A stretch of DNA of 64,000 bases from Coniella vitis (GCA_011317545.1 WUJK01000014.1:1037283-1101282), one strand, 5' to 3'. Positions 34,668 through 47,074 are shown, counted from the first letter of the stretch. Notes: generated from the sequence alone by a model not told the origin. Translations and numbers: made by a program.

Positions 34668-35299
34668 GCTTATACTATTAGGGTAGAGATTATATAATAT
34701 TTATACTCTTAAATATATACTTTTATAATAAACGCTACTTAGTTAACGCGTATATAAGATACTATTACTAGTATAGCGCTTAAAAGAAGGATAACTTAAA
34801 GCTAATAAGGCTTCTATAGCCGATTTAAGCCCCTAAGGAGCTTATATCGATTATTACTATTAATATCGTTCTAAACCTACCGTTAGTTAAGTTAAGCGGT
34901 ATATTATAGCTATTAAAAGGATATATAGCGTATAATATACTACTAATAATTATTTATAAAACCTCGAAATAAATACTATTAATACTTAGGCACTCTAAGT
35001 ATATAGCAAAGGATTAGGGTAATATATTAAGCCGATAGCTTCTACTATTAGACTAGGTATATCCTAAAGTAATTTAGAAGGTATTATAATCTAGTTTTCG
35101 AACTTCCCTTTAAATAATAACCGTATATTATCCTTAGGCTAACGGATAATCTAAGCGTAAGAATTAGGATATTAAGCTAGCTATACGGATATACGTAACC
35201 GAATATCTAGATAAAAGTTAGATAGATATAATACCTACGTTATAATAAAGGTTAAATAATACTCTATAAAAGGCTATCGATATAAGCTCCTATAAATAT
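34668..35299 (+). pseudogene. Element D integrase, first part
   Basis: Plus strand, RIPed. Integrase text with PIQAPKELISIITINIVLNL (core start), LLLLDQVYPKV, FRTSLQITTVYYPQANGQS (the AYHPQ.DGQSER block), then IRIYVTEYLDKSQIDIIPTL and LNNTLQKAIDIS before C. It continues at 42766 without loss once C and one AATAT copy are removed. Confidence 0.7.
35295..35299 (+). repeat. Target-site duplication AATAT, left of C
   Basis: Matches 42766-42770. Confidence 0.8.
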
Positions 35300-35540
35300 T
35301 ATCAGGGTTTTGGTGGGCAAAGTGACAGGATATAAGAAAGCATCCAATAAGCAGGATCTTAGCAGTGTTCAAGATGTGTTTTCCAATTGAGGTTATATTC
35401 AGAAACTAAACTGAACTTAGTTCCTTTCTTTCTTTTTCCATGTCCCAATTTCCATCCTTGATTATAAATATAATTGACTTCGCAGGGTTCCCATTGCTTT
35501 TGAGTAATGTATAAGCAGGTTTCCAGTTCAGACTCTAACA
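35300..35540 (-). repeat. C 3' LTR (241 bp)
   Basis: Close match to 42525-42765, with few C/T differences. Confidence 0.92.
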
Positions 35541-36341
35541 ATATCCCCCTTCTTGTAAGCTTCGTCCTCGAAGCTATTAAATACCAGAAGAAGTCCTTTT
35601 TATCTGATAATAGCAATTTAGGTTGAGGTACTCCAGCTGATAACTCGTTGCGTTTAAGCAGGTTGTTTATAACCAAATTGCAGGTTATATGCTTGAAATC
35701 CAATTTTCTTTTATTAGCATTGTAGTATAGTGGCTATACTATTATTCCAAAAACAGCTTGTTATTATTGAATATCGGTTCTAGGGATAATATAGTATATT
35801 ATGCGTTGAAGCATCTTCATTGTTGCTTTATTATCCTTGTTACTATATTGTTATTATCGTATTGTTATCGAGGGGTTTTAAAGTGTCGTTGGTAACGCCG
35901 TGATTATAATAAAATAATAGCAATAATAATAGAACAATAGTAGCAATAAAAGAGTAGTGAATAAGAATAGTTCACGCCGAGGATAATAGTAACAATAAAA
36001 GAACAATAGCAACAGTAAAAATAACAGTAATAGCAGTGAATGGGCAGGGTGTATAGACCACCTGACTATTGCGATGGCTTTACTTCCACAACTATAAAAG
36101 CCACTCTTTTTTCCCTATTGATTTGCTTCTCTTTCCTTTTCTTTCTTCCTTTAGACTAAACTTTTAAATATTTTGTTAGTATTCCCTTTCAGTCTCCCTT
36201 TATCACACGCTTCGTCTTCCCTGCTAAAAAGCAGTTCCATCGCGCTTATCACTTTATTCCTTTCCTGCGTTTTCGCAGCTAGTGCGTAGTACTAATACTT
36301 TGTTGTAGTAGTCGCAACATTCATCAGTTAGAGAAGCAAAA
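35541..36341. other. C non-coding region, upstream of its opposite-strand frame
   Basis: Little-mutated sequence with pyrimidine-rich tracts (CTCTTTCCTTTTCTTTCTTCC, about 36130) on the plus strand. It could act as promoter and leader of the frame beginning at 36342. A minus frame at 35359-35703 is mostly LTR sequence and not a gene. Confidence 0.45.
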
Positions 36342-37205
36342 ATGCCTCCCAAGCGCCCCGCTAATAATAATAGAAATCAGTGAGTATTTTTCATATTCGT
36401 CTTACGTTAAAGCACCGTTAACCCTGCTCTTAGGCCTAGTAAACGCGCTAAAGTCGCTGCAGCTGTTAATAATAATAATAATAGCCCTCTAGCCCCCGCT
36501 CGGCCTATTGCAGAATAGTATACGCGCTGCGTTCGCGTAGTAGCTAAGAAGCCAAACTATATTTGCGAACCTTATCCTAGTAAACAGCTTTTTCCTTACG
36601 TATCGGGCTAATGCTAATAGTATTAGGTATTAATGCTAAGTGCAAATATTACGCTAAAAACAACTAGCCTTATTATCGTATAAGTATAATTATCCGAATT
36701 CATTATATTGCGAGAAGTATGCTAATAAGCAACCGAACAGATGCCTTTTGCCGTCCGTACAATTATATTGTCTTAGTATCCCTTTACTGCCGACCAGTTG
36801 AAAGAGGCTGTTTCGAAGATTCCTCGTGCTTAGTCCTATCCATTTACTACTAGTAAGGATAATAGTAACGGCAAAAGCGTTACGAATTCGTAGGGTAATA
36901 CTAGCCCTACCGTCGTTATTAGTAGTAGTAGTAATGCTGAATAGCTTGCTATTACTCGCGATATAATATCGCTGCTTACTCGCGGGGTTAACGTATTAGA
37001 GCGATTGGCTAATATTGGAGAACGGTTAGTTAAGGTCGCTAGTGCCTATAATGACGATGAAGAGGATAATAATGATGATGATGGTGGTGATAATGATGGT
37101 GATAACGGCGATAACGGTGCTAACGCGTAGGGTGGAGGCGGCGACAACAGCGGTGATGGCGGTGATGGCGGTGCCCAGGCTGTTGTTATTGGCCACAACT
37201 AGTAA
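36342..37205 (+). pseudogene. Opposite-strand spliced frame of element C
   Basis: The best preserved of these frames. Exon 1 at 36342-36379 (ATG; MPPKRPANNNRNQ across the joint); a 54-bp intron at 36380-36433 (GTGAGT...TCTTAG); exon 2 at 36434-37205, one frame throughout, about 269 codons in total. Stops inside are only TAA/TAG, at least ten, each explainable as C-to-T in CAA/CAG. Text: PSKRAKVAAAV (nuclear-signal-like), an Asn run, CVRVVAKKPNYICEPYPSKQ with spaced Cys, YPFTADQLKEAVSKIP, VLERLANIGERLVKVASAYN, then an acidic Asp/Asn/Gly tail. It lies antisense to pol, between the chromodomain and the 3' LTR. Function unknown; an extra element gene is the simplest reading. Confidence 0.6.
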
Positions 37206-37269
37206 GCATATTTTGCGCTGCTTAATCGTTGCGATGCGCTATTATTTTCGCTAGTTAATTATTTAGACT

Positions 37270-40200
37270 AGTTTTGATTTTTCGTACTTTTTCGTTTTAC
37301 TATCAATTGCATTTTATATTTTTAAATCATTTCTCTATCATCAATATGTTAACGCGGCTCCTACGTATCGTTTTCGCTGCTATAACCCTTCTATCGAATA
37401 AGAAATTAGCGTTGTTTTTTAGGACCTCGATATGCAAGAATTGCTTCGACTTTAAAATGTTCTTTACCTTTAATATTAATTTTAGGTCGGGGCTTAGGAT
37501 CGTCGCCTTCTCTGCTGATAAATTGCTTTAACGCAGAGATGTGAAAAATATTGTGAACTTTATAAGCTTTTGGTAGCTCTAACCGGTATACTAATCCGTA
37601 CGCTCTAACTACCTCTAATACTCGAAATAGACTAAGGTATTTGTCTGCTAGCTTTACTGATGGACAGCGTTATCGTAAGTTCTTCGCTAAGACTAGGACG
37701 AGTTAGTTAGGTGTAAATCTTTTGTCTATATGCTTTGTATTATACTATTTGGTATAACTGGCTTGAGCATTACGTAAATATTGCTCTATAGTAACGCGTT
37801 CCTCTAATAGGGCTGTTATTCTCTCTATGGCGGCTAGTACTACTATTTTTGGGTAACCAGGATAGTTAGAGGGTAAACGAGGGTTATATCCTATTAAGGT
37901 ATAAGCAGGTGATAAAGAAGTTGATGAATATAGTACGTTGTTATAAGTAAATTGAGCTATAGGTAAACGTTGCGTCTAATCTGCTTGTTTAATGTTATAA
38001 TATATACGTAAGTAAAGTTCCAAAGTTTGATTTAGGTGCTCTGTTTAACTATCCGTTTATAGATATATTGCGGTGCTAAGACGCCGCTTTGTCGCTAAGT
38101 AATAGCAGAAAGAACTCCAAAAGGTGCTTGTAAATAGGCTTCCTCTATCGGAAATAATTTCATCTAGTATTCCAAAAAATTGAAATATATGTCGTACGAC
38201 TAAGTCTGCGAGTCCGCTACTTGTAAGTCGAGTTGTTATTAGTATATATAATCTATATTTTGTATAACGATCTACGATAACTAGAATTAAATTATAGGCT
38301 TTTCCGTTGCTTCCTATAGATACTGGCAATTTAGTAATAAAATCTATCGAAATTTCCTGCTAAGGGCGTATAGGTACCGGTAACGCTGCTAATAAGCTAT
38401 AAGGGCGGTAAGTTGCAGCTTTAGCTCGTTGATAAACTGCATAGGTATTAATATATTATTTTATGTCCTTGCGTATGGAAGGCTAAAAGTAGCAGCGTTT
38501 AAGCAACTTATAAAATTTATTAAAGCCGAAATAACCTATAGTTGCATTATCGTAGTATGCTAATAATAATTCCCTTCGGAGTACGGGTACCTAAGGCATA
38601 TAAAGTTAGTCCTTTATTATCAAGAGTCTATATTAAGTATTCTATACGTTTCTTATACGGATCCTATATACTTTCTATTCGTCGGATACTATAAATAGAT
38701 CGCTTTGTTATATATTCTTGACCTTAATATAGAGAGGTTTATCCAGCTGTAAAGCTATTACCGTAATATATTGAAGTTACGCGTACGGAAGGATAGTGGG
38801 GTTGCGAGGCCTACTTCCAAGCAGGTAAACTGCAGAACCAACGTATAGTTTAAGCTCAGATTACATAGTCCAATAACTCCGCTTAGAGGTCTTTAGTCTC
38901 TATCCGAGAATACGTATTATTAAAAGGTAAGCTCTCCGTCCTATATACTTTACCGCTGCTTCCAAGCAACTTAGTAATCTATACGGGATATAATTTCTGG
39001 ATCTAATCTTATAGATACTACCTCCTTCGTCTGCTAACGAGATAGTACTGCTTAGGTTATCCAAAATATGCTCTAAGACTGCGTATTCGCAGCTTGTCTG
39101 TAAACTAGAACTTATTAATCCTATAGTAGACTATACCTCTTTAGTACTTAGTTCGTTATTTCGGTAAGTCCGTTTTAATTATACTAGGTCTTTAGATACC
39201 TATATAATAAAATCGCTAGGTATATATAGCTCCTTATTAGCTTTCGCGCTACTACGATAATCAGGACGCCGTAATAGTCCGTCTGTAGGATTTAATCGAC
39301 TAGGTTAATAAATAATAGCAAAGTTATAGTTGCTTAAAAGCTGTAACCATCGTACTTGCCTCGCTAATAGCTGTCTTTTTGTTTCCTAAAACCTCCAATT
39401 TAAGTGATTAGTCTTAATAATAACTGGAGTTTGTATATATAAGAGGTATTAACGCTAGTTTAACGCTGCGTTAATAATAGTAAGTAGTTCCCAGTCTCCT
39501 ACGCTATAACGGGCTTTAACTGAAGTTAACTTTTTGGAGCGAAAAGCAATTGGATGCTAAACTGTGTTAAATAACTATGATAAAATAGCTCTAATAGCTT
39601 GCTGAGACGTATCTGTTTCTATACGTATTGGCAAAGCAGGATTGAAATAGCGTAATAATGGAGCGATAGTAAAACGGGTATATAACGTTCGGAATGTAAG
39701 ATGCTGTCGGAAATTAAGAATAAAAATACTAATATATTCGCTGCGTAAAAGCTGCGTTAAAGGTATAGTAATATAAGAATAATTCCGAATAAAACGCCTG
39801 TAAAAACCAGTAAAGCCTAAGAATACTTGGATATCTTTAATATACGTAGGCTTAGGCTATTGCTTAATAGCAGCGACTCTACTGCGTTCTATACTAATTC
39901 CCTTAGGAGTAATAACGAAACCTAGAAATTCAACTTTTAATATATTAAATTTATATTTTTTAAGGTTAATATATAACTTCCACTTACGTAATCGTTTAAA
40001 TACTCTACGAATATCTTGCGTATGCGTTGCGGGGTCCTTGCTAAAAATCAGAATATTATCGAGGCAGATAATATAAATAATATTAATAAGCCTAACTAGA
40101 ACTCGATTGATATAAGATTGAAAAGTTGCAGGAGAATTAGTTAAACCTATTAGTAAAACAAGGTACTTAAAATGCCCGTATTTAGTACGAAAAGCAGTCT

Positions 40201-42500
40201 TCTATTTATTACCTTCCTTAATTCGTATATAGTAATAAGCATCTTTCAAGTCAAGCTTAATATAAATAGCAGTATATAATAATTAGTCTAGAACTTCTGA
40301 AATTAAGGGTAAAGGTGCGCGATTCTTACGTATTAGCTTATTTAAAGTACGATAATTAATATAGAGGCGTAACTCCCCGCCCTTTTTTGGTATAAAAATA
40401 ATAGGAGCTCCTGTAGGACTAATAGAATAGCGAATAAGACCTCTGGCCTGTATTTTCTATAAGTATTCCCTAAGACTTTCCAGCTCTAACGCAGTAAGTA
40501 TATAAATAGGTCCCTATAGAGGTATCGCACCCTTTTCCAGATTAATAGTATAGTCTGAAACCGTTCGTGCTGGTAAAGGTGCATTAGGATCTATATATAT
40601 AATATCCTTAAAGTCTGCGTATTCGCTGGGTAAACTAGGAATAGGTTTTTTAACTTCCTTTTCAGACAAATATAAAGGAATAGTAGGTACGCTTTATATA
40701 GCAAATATTACGCGTACGTCGCGTATTTCCTACGTAGATATAGTAAGTACTAACTTGGATATATATAGTAGCTATCTCTAATACCTGGTGGCCCAATTAA
40801 TTTAAGGATTCGCAGAAATAAGCTAAGGAAAACCCAATATAATTAGGAAGGGTGCTTTTTTAACAATAGAGAAGCGATAATGCTACGTTCTCGTAACGCC
40901 TAAGGAATTAGTAACTAATAAATCCAATAAAACAGAACCCAAAGTTTTTATTAGTATATTATCAAAGGTAACCAGTGGAATACTTAGTCTAATATAAAGT
41001 TATAGAACTTATTCGAATAAGTTGCGTATAAGTAGGTTCTCCTCTGCGCCTAAGTTAATAAGCGCTTCTTTTTCTATAAACTATAATATTTTACTTGAAA
41101 TTATATTAGCCTTAATAATTAAACGAGGATAATCCTGCCTAGCGTATTCCTAGCTAGAACTTTGCGTATAAGCTGTATCGTAGGTGATATTCGAAATTCG
41201 TTGTGATTTTGGGTATACGATTATAGTATAGCCTGCTGTTTAATAAGTTCGGTAATAAGCTTTAGGATATTTAGCAGAAGTATGGTTATCCTCCCCGTAA
41301 ACGTAATAAATTCGCTGCGGGTTCTATGGGCAAGTTGCTTGTCGATAGCCTTGTTGGTTATAATTGTAATATCGAATGCTATAGTTGCGAGTTGGGTGCG
41401 TTGACGTAGCGGAATCGTTAGTATTACGCTTAGGGGGTGAAGATAAGTTAATTGATAACGTAGAAAGTGGCGAATTCTTAGTAGCTTTCTTAGGATAATG
41501 GGTTGTAATATAACCAGACTCCCTATATATAAAGCAAGTCCTGCGTTCTCGCGAGGTTCGCATAGGTTAAGGTTAACTATCTTTTTGCATTGATTCGAAT
41601 CGTTATGCTAAACTAATAGTAAGCTCCTATTCCTACGGTAACGTTGCTTAAGAGCCGAGTGCAATCCGTAACTTAGGGCGTAGCCGAGTAATAAAGGCTA
41701 TAATACGAGCTAATCCTTCCAAAGGAGCTAGATTATCTAATTCGATTTTATTAAAACGTTATACGAAATCCGTAACTACTTTATCTCGACCTTATATAAG
41801 TTGTAAAAGCTTCGAAGACGTAGTAAGTACGCGAGTCTCAGGATTAGAGTATTGTTTCTCAAGAATTTCTAAAAGATTAGGTAGGGATATTTTCGCCTTA
41901 GCATTATTTTCCCTGCGTTAACGTATAAGATAACTAACCTAATAGCGTTTTATATTATCTCTTAAATAATCGGCAGTATAATGAGATTTATAGTCTTCGT
42001 TAATAATACTATATATCTTAAATCGATGTATAAGGTTAAATTTGAAAGCTTGAAATTCTATTAGACTAGTTCCTCTGTATATTAGGTTCGGTATGCTGCG
42101 TAAAAGGGTGAGAGACGTAGCGTTAACGGTGTTTTCCAATTAAGAGGTAGATAAAGAACTATTATGTCTGGAAAGAGTGGGTATAGCTCTACTTAGGGGT
42201 GATGAATTACTGCGTGGAAGTATCGTAGACGAAGAAGAAACCTTATAGCTGGCTGGTGATGGGTAAATATGATCAGAGGATCTATTCTTTTGCGCTAAGC
42301 GTGCGCGTTTGGTACGTAAGCGCTGCTTAATGTCTTGGAGCCGTAATAATGCGTCTACTTCAGCCTCTTCGCGAAGGCGTTGTTCAGTTATGATAGCTGT
42401 GTTTGGAGATTCTGAGGAAATTCGCTGCGTTGGCGTAGTATTGGCGCGACTAATACGAGAAGAGCGTCGGGTGGATGGTATTCTTGTTCTTGCCGGTTTG
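37270..42500 (-). pseudogene. C gag-pol, dead
   Basis: Minus strand. The gag N-terminal block is 41939-42139 (MENTVNATSLTLLRSIPNLI). The zinc-knuckle block at 41460-41540 reads CFIYRESGYITTHYPKK, that is CX2CX4HX4C with Cys/His changed to Tyr. The protease site is ALINLGAEENLL (Asn for catalytic Asp) near 41060. RT has KLDLKDAYYYIRIKEG near 40230 and ICLDNILIFSKDP near 40060 (DD to DN). The integrase core 38057-38329 is still open for 90 codons: ILVIVDRYTKYRLYI, DEIISDRGSLFTSTFW. The chromodomain lies at about 37330-37480. Stops elsewhere are TAA/TAG. Confidence 0.85.
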
Positions 42501-42524
42501 TACCCTTGGAAAAGAAGTTCAGAA

Positions 42525-42765
42525 TATTAGGGTTTTGGTGGGCAAAGTGATAGGATATAAGAAAGCATCTAATAAGCAGGATCTTAGCAGTGTTTAAGAT
42601 GTGTTTTCCAATTGAGGTTATATTTAGAAACTAAACTGAACTTAGTTCCTTTCTTTCTTTTTCTATGTCCCAATTTCCATCCTTGATTATAAATATAATT
42701 GACTTCGCAGGGTTCCTATTGCTTTTGAGTAATGTATAAGCAGGTTTCCAGTTCAGACTCTGACA
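42525..42765 (-). repeat. C 5' LTR (241 bp)
   Basis: Partner of 35300-35540. Followed by AATAT. Confidence 0.92.
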
Positions 42766-43738
42766 AATATTTATTCGGCTTTATAATCCCTTTACCGTTT
42801 AATAAACTAGTACGAATTAATAGAGAACTCGATATCCGTTTTATATATAAATACTTACGCTAAAACGTATAGTTAGCTATAGATATTACCGCTATAGCTA
42901 ATAAATAAGTATACGATAATAAGTATAAATACGTAGAATTTATAATCGGCGATAAAGTATAGCTAAAACTAAGCAAAGTATACTAACCGCTATAAAGACG
43001 AAATAGTAAGTTATAGCCGAGAAAATAAGGACCGTATACTATAATCCGTAAGGTATCGCTATTAGTATACGAACTCGATATTCGTATAAGCGACCGAGAT
43101 TAAGATATATAAGTTTACCCGGTAGTAAATATCTAGTATTTATTATAATATTAAGCTTATAAAGACTCTTTTTACCGAGACCTCCCTAAGCCTAGCCTAA
43201 TCTAATATAATAAGTACTTATCTAATACCGAGAGTATTAGCGAAGACGAGTATAAGGTTAACCGTATACTAGATAAGAGGGTTAAGATAAAAGGTAGTAA
43301 ATCTATATTATAATACTTAGTATACTAGAAGGGCTAGTCTATATATTACGATTATTAGAAGCTAGTAAATAACTTAGCTAACTATATAATACTCGTATAT
43401 AACTACGAGAGGCGCTATATAGCCGAACTACCCTCTAATAAATTATAAGATAGCGCTTAATATAGCAAACGAGCTACGGGTAAAAAGAAAGAGGCGATTT
43501 AGGGCAAACGTTATAATAAACGGCTAAAAGCGCTATAATAGTACTAGTACTAGTACTAGCGGTGCTAACGAAGTCTATAGTAGTAATAGTTTTTATTATA
43601 GATTTGGGCATATTATATAAGTAATATTATTACGATAGTAAACGCTTTTTATTACGTTTTTAAGCGATTTAGAGCTTAGAAGCTATTATATATAGAGGAA
43701 GAAAGCCGAGGACGGTTTAACGTTTTTCCGTGCCGGGC
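42766..43738 (+). pseudogene. Element D integrase end and chromodomain-like tail
   Basis: Continues D: LFGFIIPLPFNKLVRINREL, KLSKVYYRYRRNSKLQPRKQ, GPYTIIRKVSLLAYELDI, then a tail with LVYQKGQSIYYDYWKL-like text resembling the chromodomain WKGY block. A purine-rich stretch AGAGGAAGAAAGCCGAGGA (43692-43710) may be the polypurine tract before the right LTR. Confidence 0.6.
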
Positions 43739-43928
43739 ACTTGTAGTAGAGGGCCACGGGTTATATAATTAGCAAGGATTTACGTAATATAGGTCCAGTG
43801 GTAGCCTGTGCGCAGGCCTATAAACCTATATCTATAGCTAGCTATTCGAGCCAGCCGTGGCTAGTTAGTTTCCTCTTTACGCACGCATTTAATTAAGATA
43901 TTATTATATACGCTACCGCTCCTATAGG
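43739..43928 (+). repeat. D right LTR (190 bp)
   Basis: Matches 17440-17608, with about 20 extra bases. Less RIPed than its partner (keeps GTGGTAGCCTGTGCGCAGG). Followed by TAAAT. Confidence 0.65.
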
Positions 43929-43933
43929 TAAAT

Positions 43934-45307
43934 CGTTAAAGAGTTAATCGAGAATAGCGCGGTCTTCGTATTATTTTGCTTTTTTATTACTTTTAGTAGT
44001 TAAATAAGAGAGAGTATCGGGTATAAGGTTTATATAGCTAGGTAAATAGATTATATCTAAAGTATAGGTATCGAGGTAGATAGCGATATTAATAAGGCAA
44101 CGATTAGTATAATCCGTCGATATTATATTAAGTATAAACCTATTTATAATATCTATTATTAATTTATAATTAGTTGGAACGATAGTTATATAGGGATTAC
44201 TAACGAGTATCGTCCTTAATCGCTTGTAAGCTTATACTAGGTAAGTAACTTCGAGCTTAGACGGTTTATAATACTACTCGGCTTTCGATAGGTAACGGCG
44301 AAGGAATATAATTAGTACAATAGCTATAATAGGAATATAAAAGCTATATTATTAGTTAATACCGTTATAAAGTTAAAATATATTATAAACCCGTCTTAAG
44401 TACGCTTAATATATAATTAGCTATATATAAATATATAATAACGGCTTAGTTACTAATATATAACTCTCCCTTCGTTATAGTTAGAATAATATATTATAAT
44501 ATCTATTAGTTATTACTACTTATAGGTCTAGTTTATTATATTTCTAACTATCGATACCTCCCTTACTATAAGCGGCTTTAAACTTATAGATAATAAAGCC
44601 TAATTACGGGATAATACCGGTAAAGGCTATTAGCCCTCCTATACCCGGGACGGAGAGTAATACCGTTTATTAATAACTCGCTAAGCTTTATATATAATAA
44701 CTTAGCCTTAGTATATAGCTCGCTTAGCTTATACCCCTTTTTATATTACTTATAGCCGGATAATAAAATATACTACCTTAGCGGTCGGATAGCTTACCGA
44801 TTATATCTTCTAGCGATATACCGATATTAGTAACGAATTCGGGTATACTTATAGCGCTCCCGATATAGAGGAAGCTATTACCTATACCGGCTCTATATAA
44901 CGGTATAAGGGATGCTTAGTAAATATAGCGGACCTTAATAAAGCTTAATCTTATACTCGATTAGGAGTTTATTAGGCTACTTATAGCTTATTAGTATTAT
45001 ATATATATATAGCTAGGCCCTAATATCTAGCGGATAATTATAGCCTTTTATTAATCTAGATAATCCCTAGCTTAGAATATAATAGCCTTTTTAGATTATC
45101 TAGCTAGATATTATATAAACCTTTATAAGAAGGATAATATAATAAGGGACCTAGTAACGATATATATAAGGGATAAGGAACTCTTCTCTTATTTTATCGT
45201 TTACTTTAAGAAGATTATAATAATAGCCGGGGGCTTAAACTAGGATAATAAGGTTTAAATTAGCTTTCTATAATAATCTCTCTCTTATTATATCTATAAT
45301 AAGGCTA
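43934..45307 (+). pseudogene. Element E gag-like frame between D and A2
   Basis: Continues the E plus frame in phase: RGLRIILLFYYF, NKREYRV, NRLYLKYRYRG, YNPSILY, YNTTRLSIGNGEGI. Later a capsid-like block reads VTIYIRDKELFSYFIVYFKK and GGLNQDNKVQISFLQQSLSY (about 45160-45290). All breaks are TAA/TAG or small shifts. It is long for a gag, so part may be an extra domain I cannot name. Confidence 0.45.
45303..45307 (+). repeat. Target-site duplication GGCTA, left of A2
   Basis: Matches 52272-52276. Confidence 0.85.
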
Positions 45308-45645
45308 TATAAACGGGCATCGAGAGAGCGTTCGCAGTTTCGATCCTAATTTCTATTATTAACTAACTTAAGGAGAGAAGTAAGAATAGTATCTATATAG
45401 CAGCGCGAGAGCTGCTCTTAAATAGCTCTTACGTTTAGGATCTACCCGTAGATAGAGTTTTCTATAGGTCTACCGTCGATATAGGTCCTATTGCCGATAG
45501 TCTTTTATACAGCTTATAAGCTATTAGGAGACGCTCTTATTTAGCGCTTATATAATACTAGTCTCTAAACGAGAAGGGAATATACTAACTAAGGCTTCGT
45601 ACCCTAATATACCGAAGCCGTATATTTACCCGTAGGCCTATAATA
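45308..45645 (-). repeat. A2 3' LTR (338 bp)
   Basis: Partner of 51933-52271; the G-run polypurine tract follows on the minus-strand upstream side. Confidence 0.9.
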
Positions 45646-46081
45646 TTACCCCCCCGCTTAGGCCGAACGCCCTCCTATAGAGCTATATATAGTATAATAG
45701 CTACCTAAAAAGTATAACGATATAACGCCGCTACGCCCGCCTACCCTATTAAAGGAGCCTTATCCTTATACCTAGCGAGTATAAAAGGAGTCTTACATCT
45801 ACGGAGCTCCTTTTAACCTAGCTCTCGGCGAGTTTATAAGTTCTACCGCTTATTATTTATTAATAGAATAATAGTAATACCCTTAACTTAGTAGGCGGTT
45901 ATAAACGTAATATCTTTACTTTTAGAGCCTCGAAAAAGTATAAATACCCCCTTAACCCCTATTCTAGGGGTTATTCCCTCCTTTTAATTAAACTAAAGCT
46001 CTTACGAATTATATAAAACTATCCCCTATAATAATAAGGTAAATATTACGCTTTCCCTATTTATCCTTTACTTATATTTAG

Positions 46082-47074
46082 CTCTATTAGTAATATAAAC
46101 GTTACTACTTACTTTAAATAAACTAATATAGCTCCTATTATTATACTTACCGCTACCGCCCCTATTATTATTATAAGCTTTATAGCTACTCCTATAGCGG
46201 TAGTACCTATAGCTATAACTATAGCTACTCCTATTATACCTATTATTACTCCTACCGCTACTATCCTTACCCCTACCGCTATCTAGCTTAATAAGGCTAT
46301 TAATAAGCTTATTTAGAGTATTATCGTTATTAACCCGTAGCTCTAACCTTATATTACCCTCCCTAAGGGTATTAGGGATAAATAATACTTACCTTATATT
46401 ATAAGGGCTTTTAAAAACCCCCTCTCCTTTTACTTATATAGTATTAATAAATAGCGCTTTTCTTACTTCTTTATAGCTTATTAACTATTATAGCCGGCGC
46501 CTATTATTTCCCCTATAGGACGAATAAGAAGGGTAAAAACTCCGGCTACTCCTATACCCTCCTTTATTAAACCGATAAGATATATACCGCTATTATTACT
46601 ATAGTTAACTATTCCCTCGCTTATAATACTTTTAACCCTAGTATATACTACTCCTTCCTTACTTATACCTTCCCGTACTTATATACTCTAGATACTCTCC
46701 GCCCCTAAGCCCTTACCGCTCTCGCTATACGCTATACCTATAACTACCTACTTAAATTAGGTAAGATTTAGGCTAGCTATAATAAGGTCCGGTTATTAAA
46801 TAATAAGTATATCTATAGTATATATACCTATTACTCCTTCCCTATTTATATCCTATTAACTTTATACTAATACTATAGTTATAAGCTTATACGCTATTAA
46901 GCGGTAGCGTTAGAAGATATTACCGACTTATTAGTAAAGCTTATAAAGGGGGGTAATAAGGGTAAAGGCTTAGTTAATACTAAAATAAAGCGTAGTATTA
47001 ACGATAACCCTTATTCTAGTAAAATTAAGGAGAGTAATTCTAATAGTAAGGAGGAGGTAAGCGAGGATAAGTAA
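46082..47074 (+). pseudogene. Opposite-strand extra frame of element A2
   Basis: 993 nt, 331 codons including the stop, exactly the length of the frame in A1 with no net indel. Preceded by an intron-like GTAAAT...TTTAG (donor RIPed from GTAAGT). The C-terminus reads DYxTDLLVKLIKGGNKGKG-like text and NSNSKEEVSEDK. Stops are TAA/TAG only. Product unknown. Confidence 0.5.

Larger units (their letters stand above)
35300..42765 (-). mobile_element. Ty3/gypsy chromovirus C, full length, partly RIPed
   Basis: 7466 bp with 241-bp LTRs at 35300-35540 and 42525-42765 and TSD AATAT. Coding strand minus. LTR ends TGTYAGAGTCTG...CCCTRATA. A polypurine tract (AAGAAGGGGGATAT, minus strand) abuts the 3' LTR. 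Same family as B. It is visibly younger: CpA/TpG survive in the LTRs, the first kilobase and patches elsewhere, and frames of 66-114 codons remain open. It inserted into the integrase of D. Confidence 0.92.
17440..43928 (+). mobile_element. Gypsy element D, carrying B, a chimeric element and C
   Basis: D is bounded by a repeat of 169 bp (17440-17608) and 190 bp (43739-43928) that I take as its LTRs, with probable TSD TAAAT (17435-17439, 43929-43933). Its own remaining DNA is only about 2.2 kb: 17609-18028 (gag-like), 34668-35299 and 42766-43738 (integrase and chromodomain). Protease, RT and RNase H are missing, so the centre was lost. The plus strand is coding. LTR edges are less sure than for A or C because the usual TG/CA ends are not evident. 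Confidence 0.6.

Noticed and set aside
34458..34697. 79-codon frame with RT text as a gene
   Set aside because: It is the RT fragment inside the 320-bp chimera, joined to inverted LTR sequence; not a functional gene.
37274..37531. 85-codon plus frame in element C
   Set aside because: It is the antisense of the C chromodomain and pol end, and starts outside the conserved antisense frame.
42309..42530. 73-codon plus frame at the 5' end of C
   Set aside because: It lies antisense to the leader/gag start of C and runs into the LTR; no conservation in B is visible.
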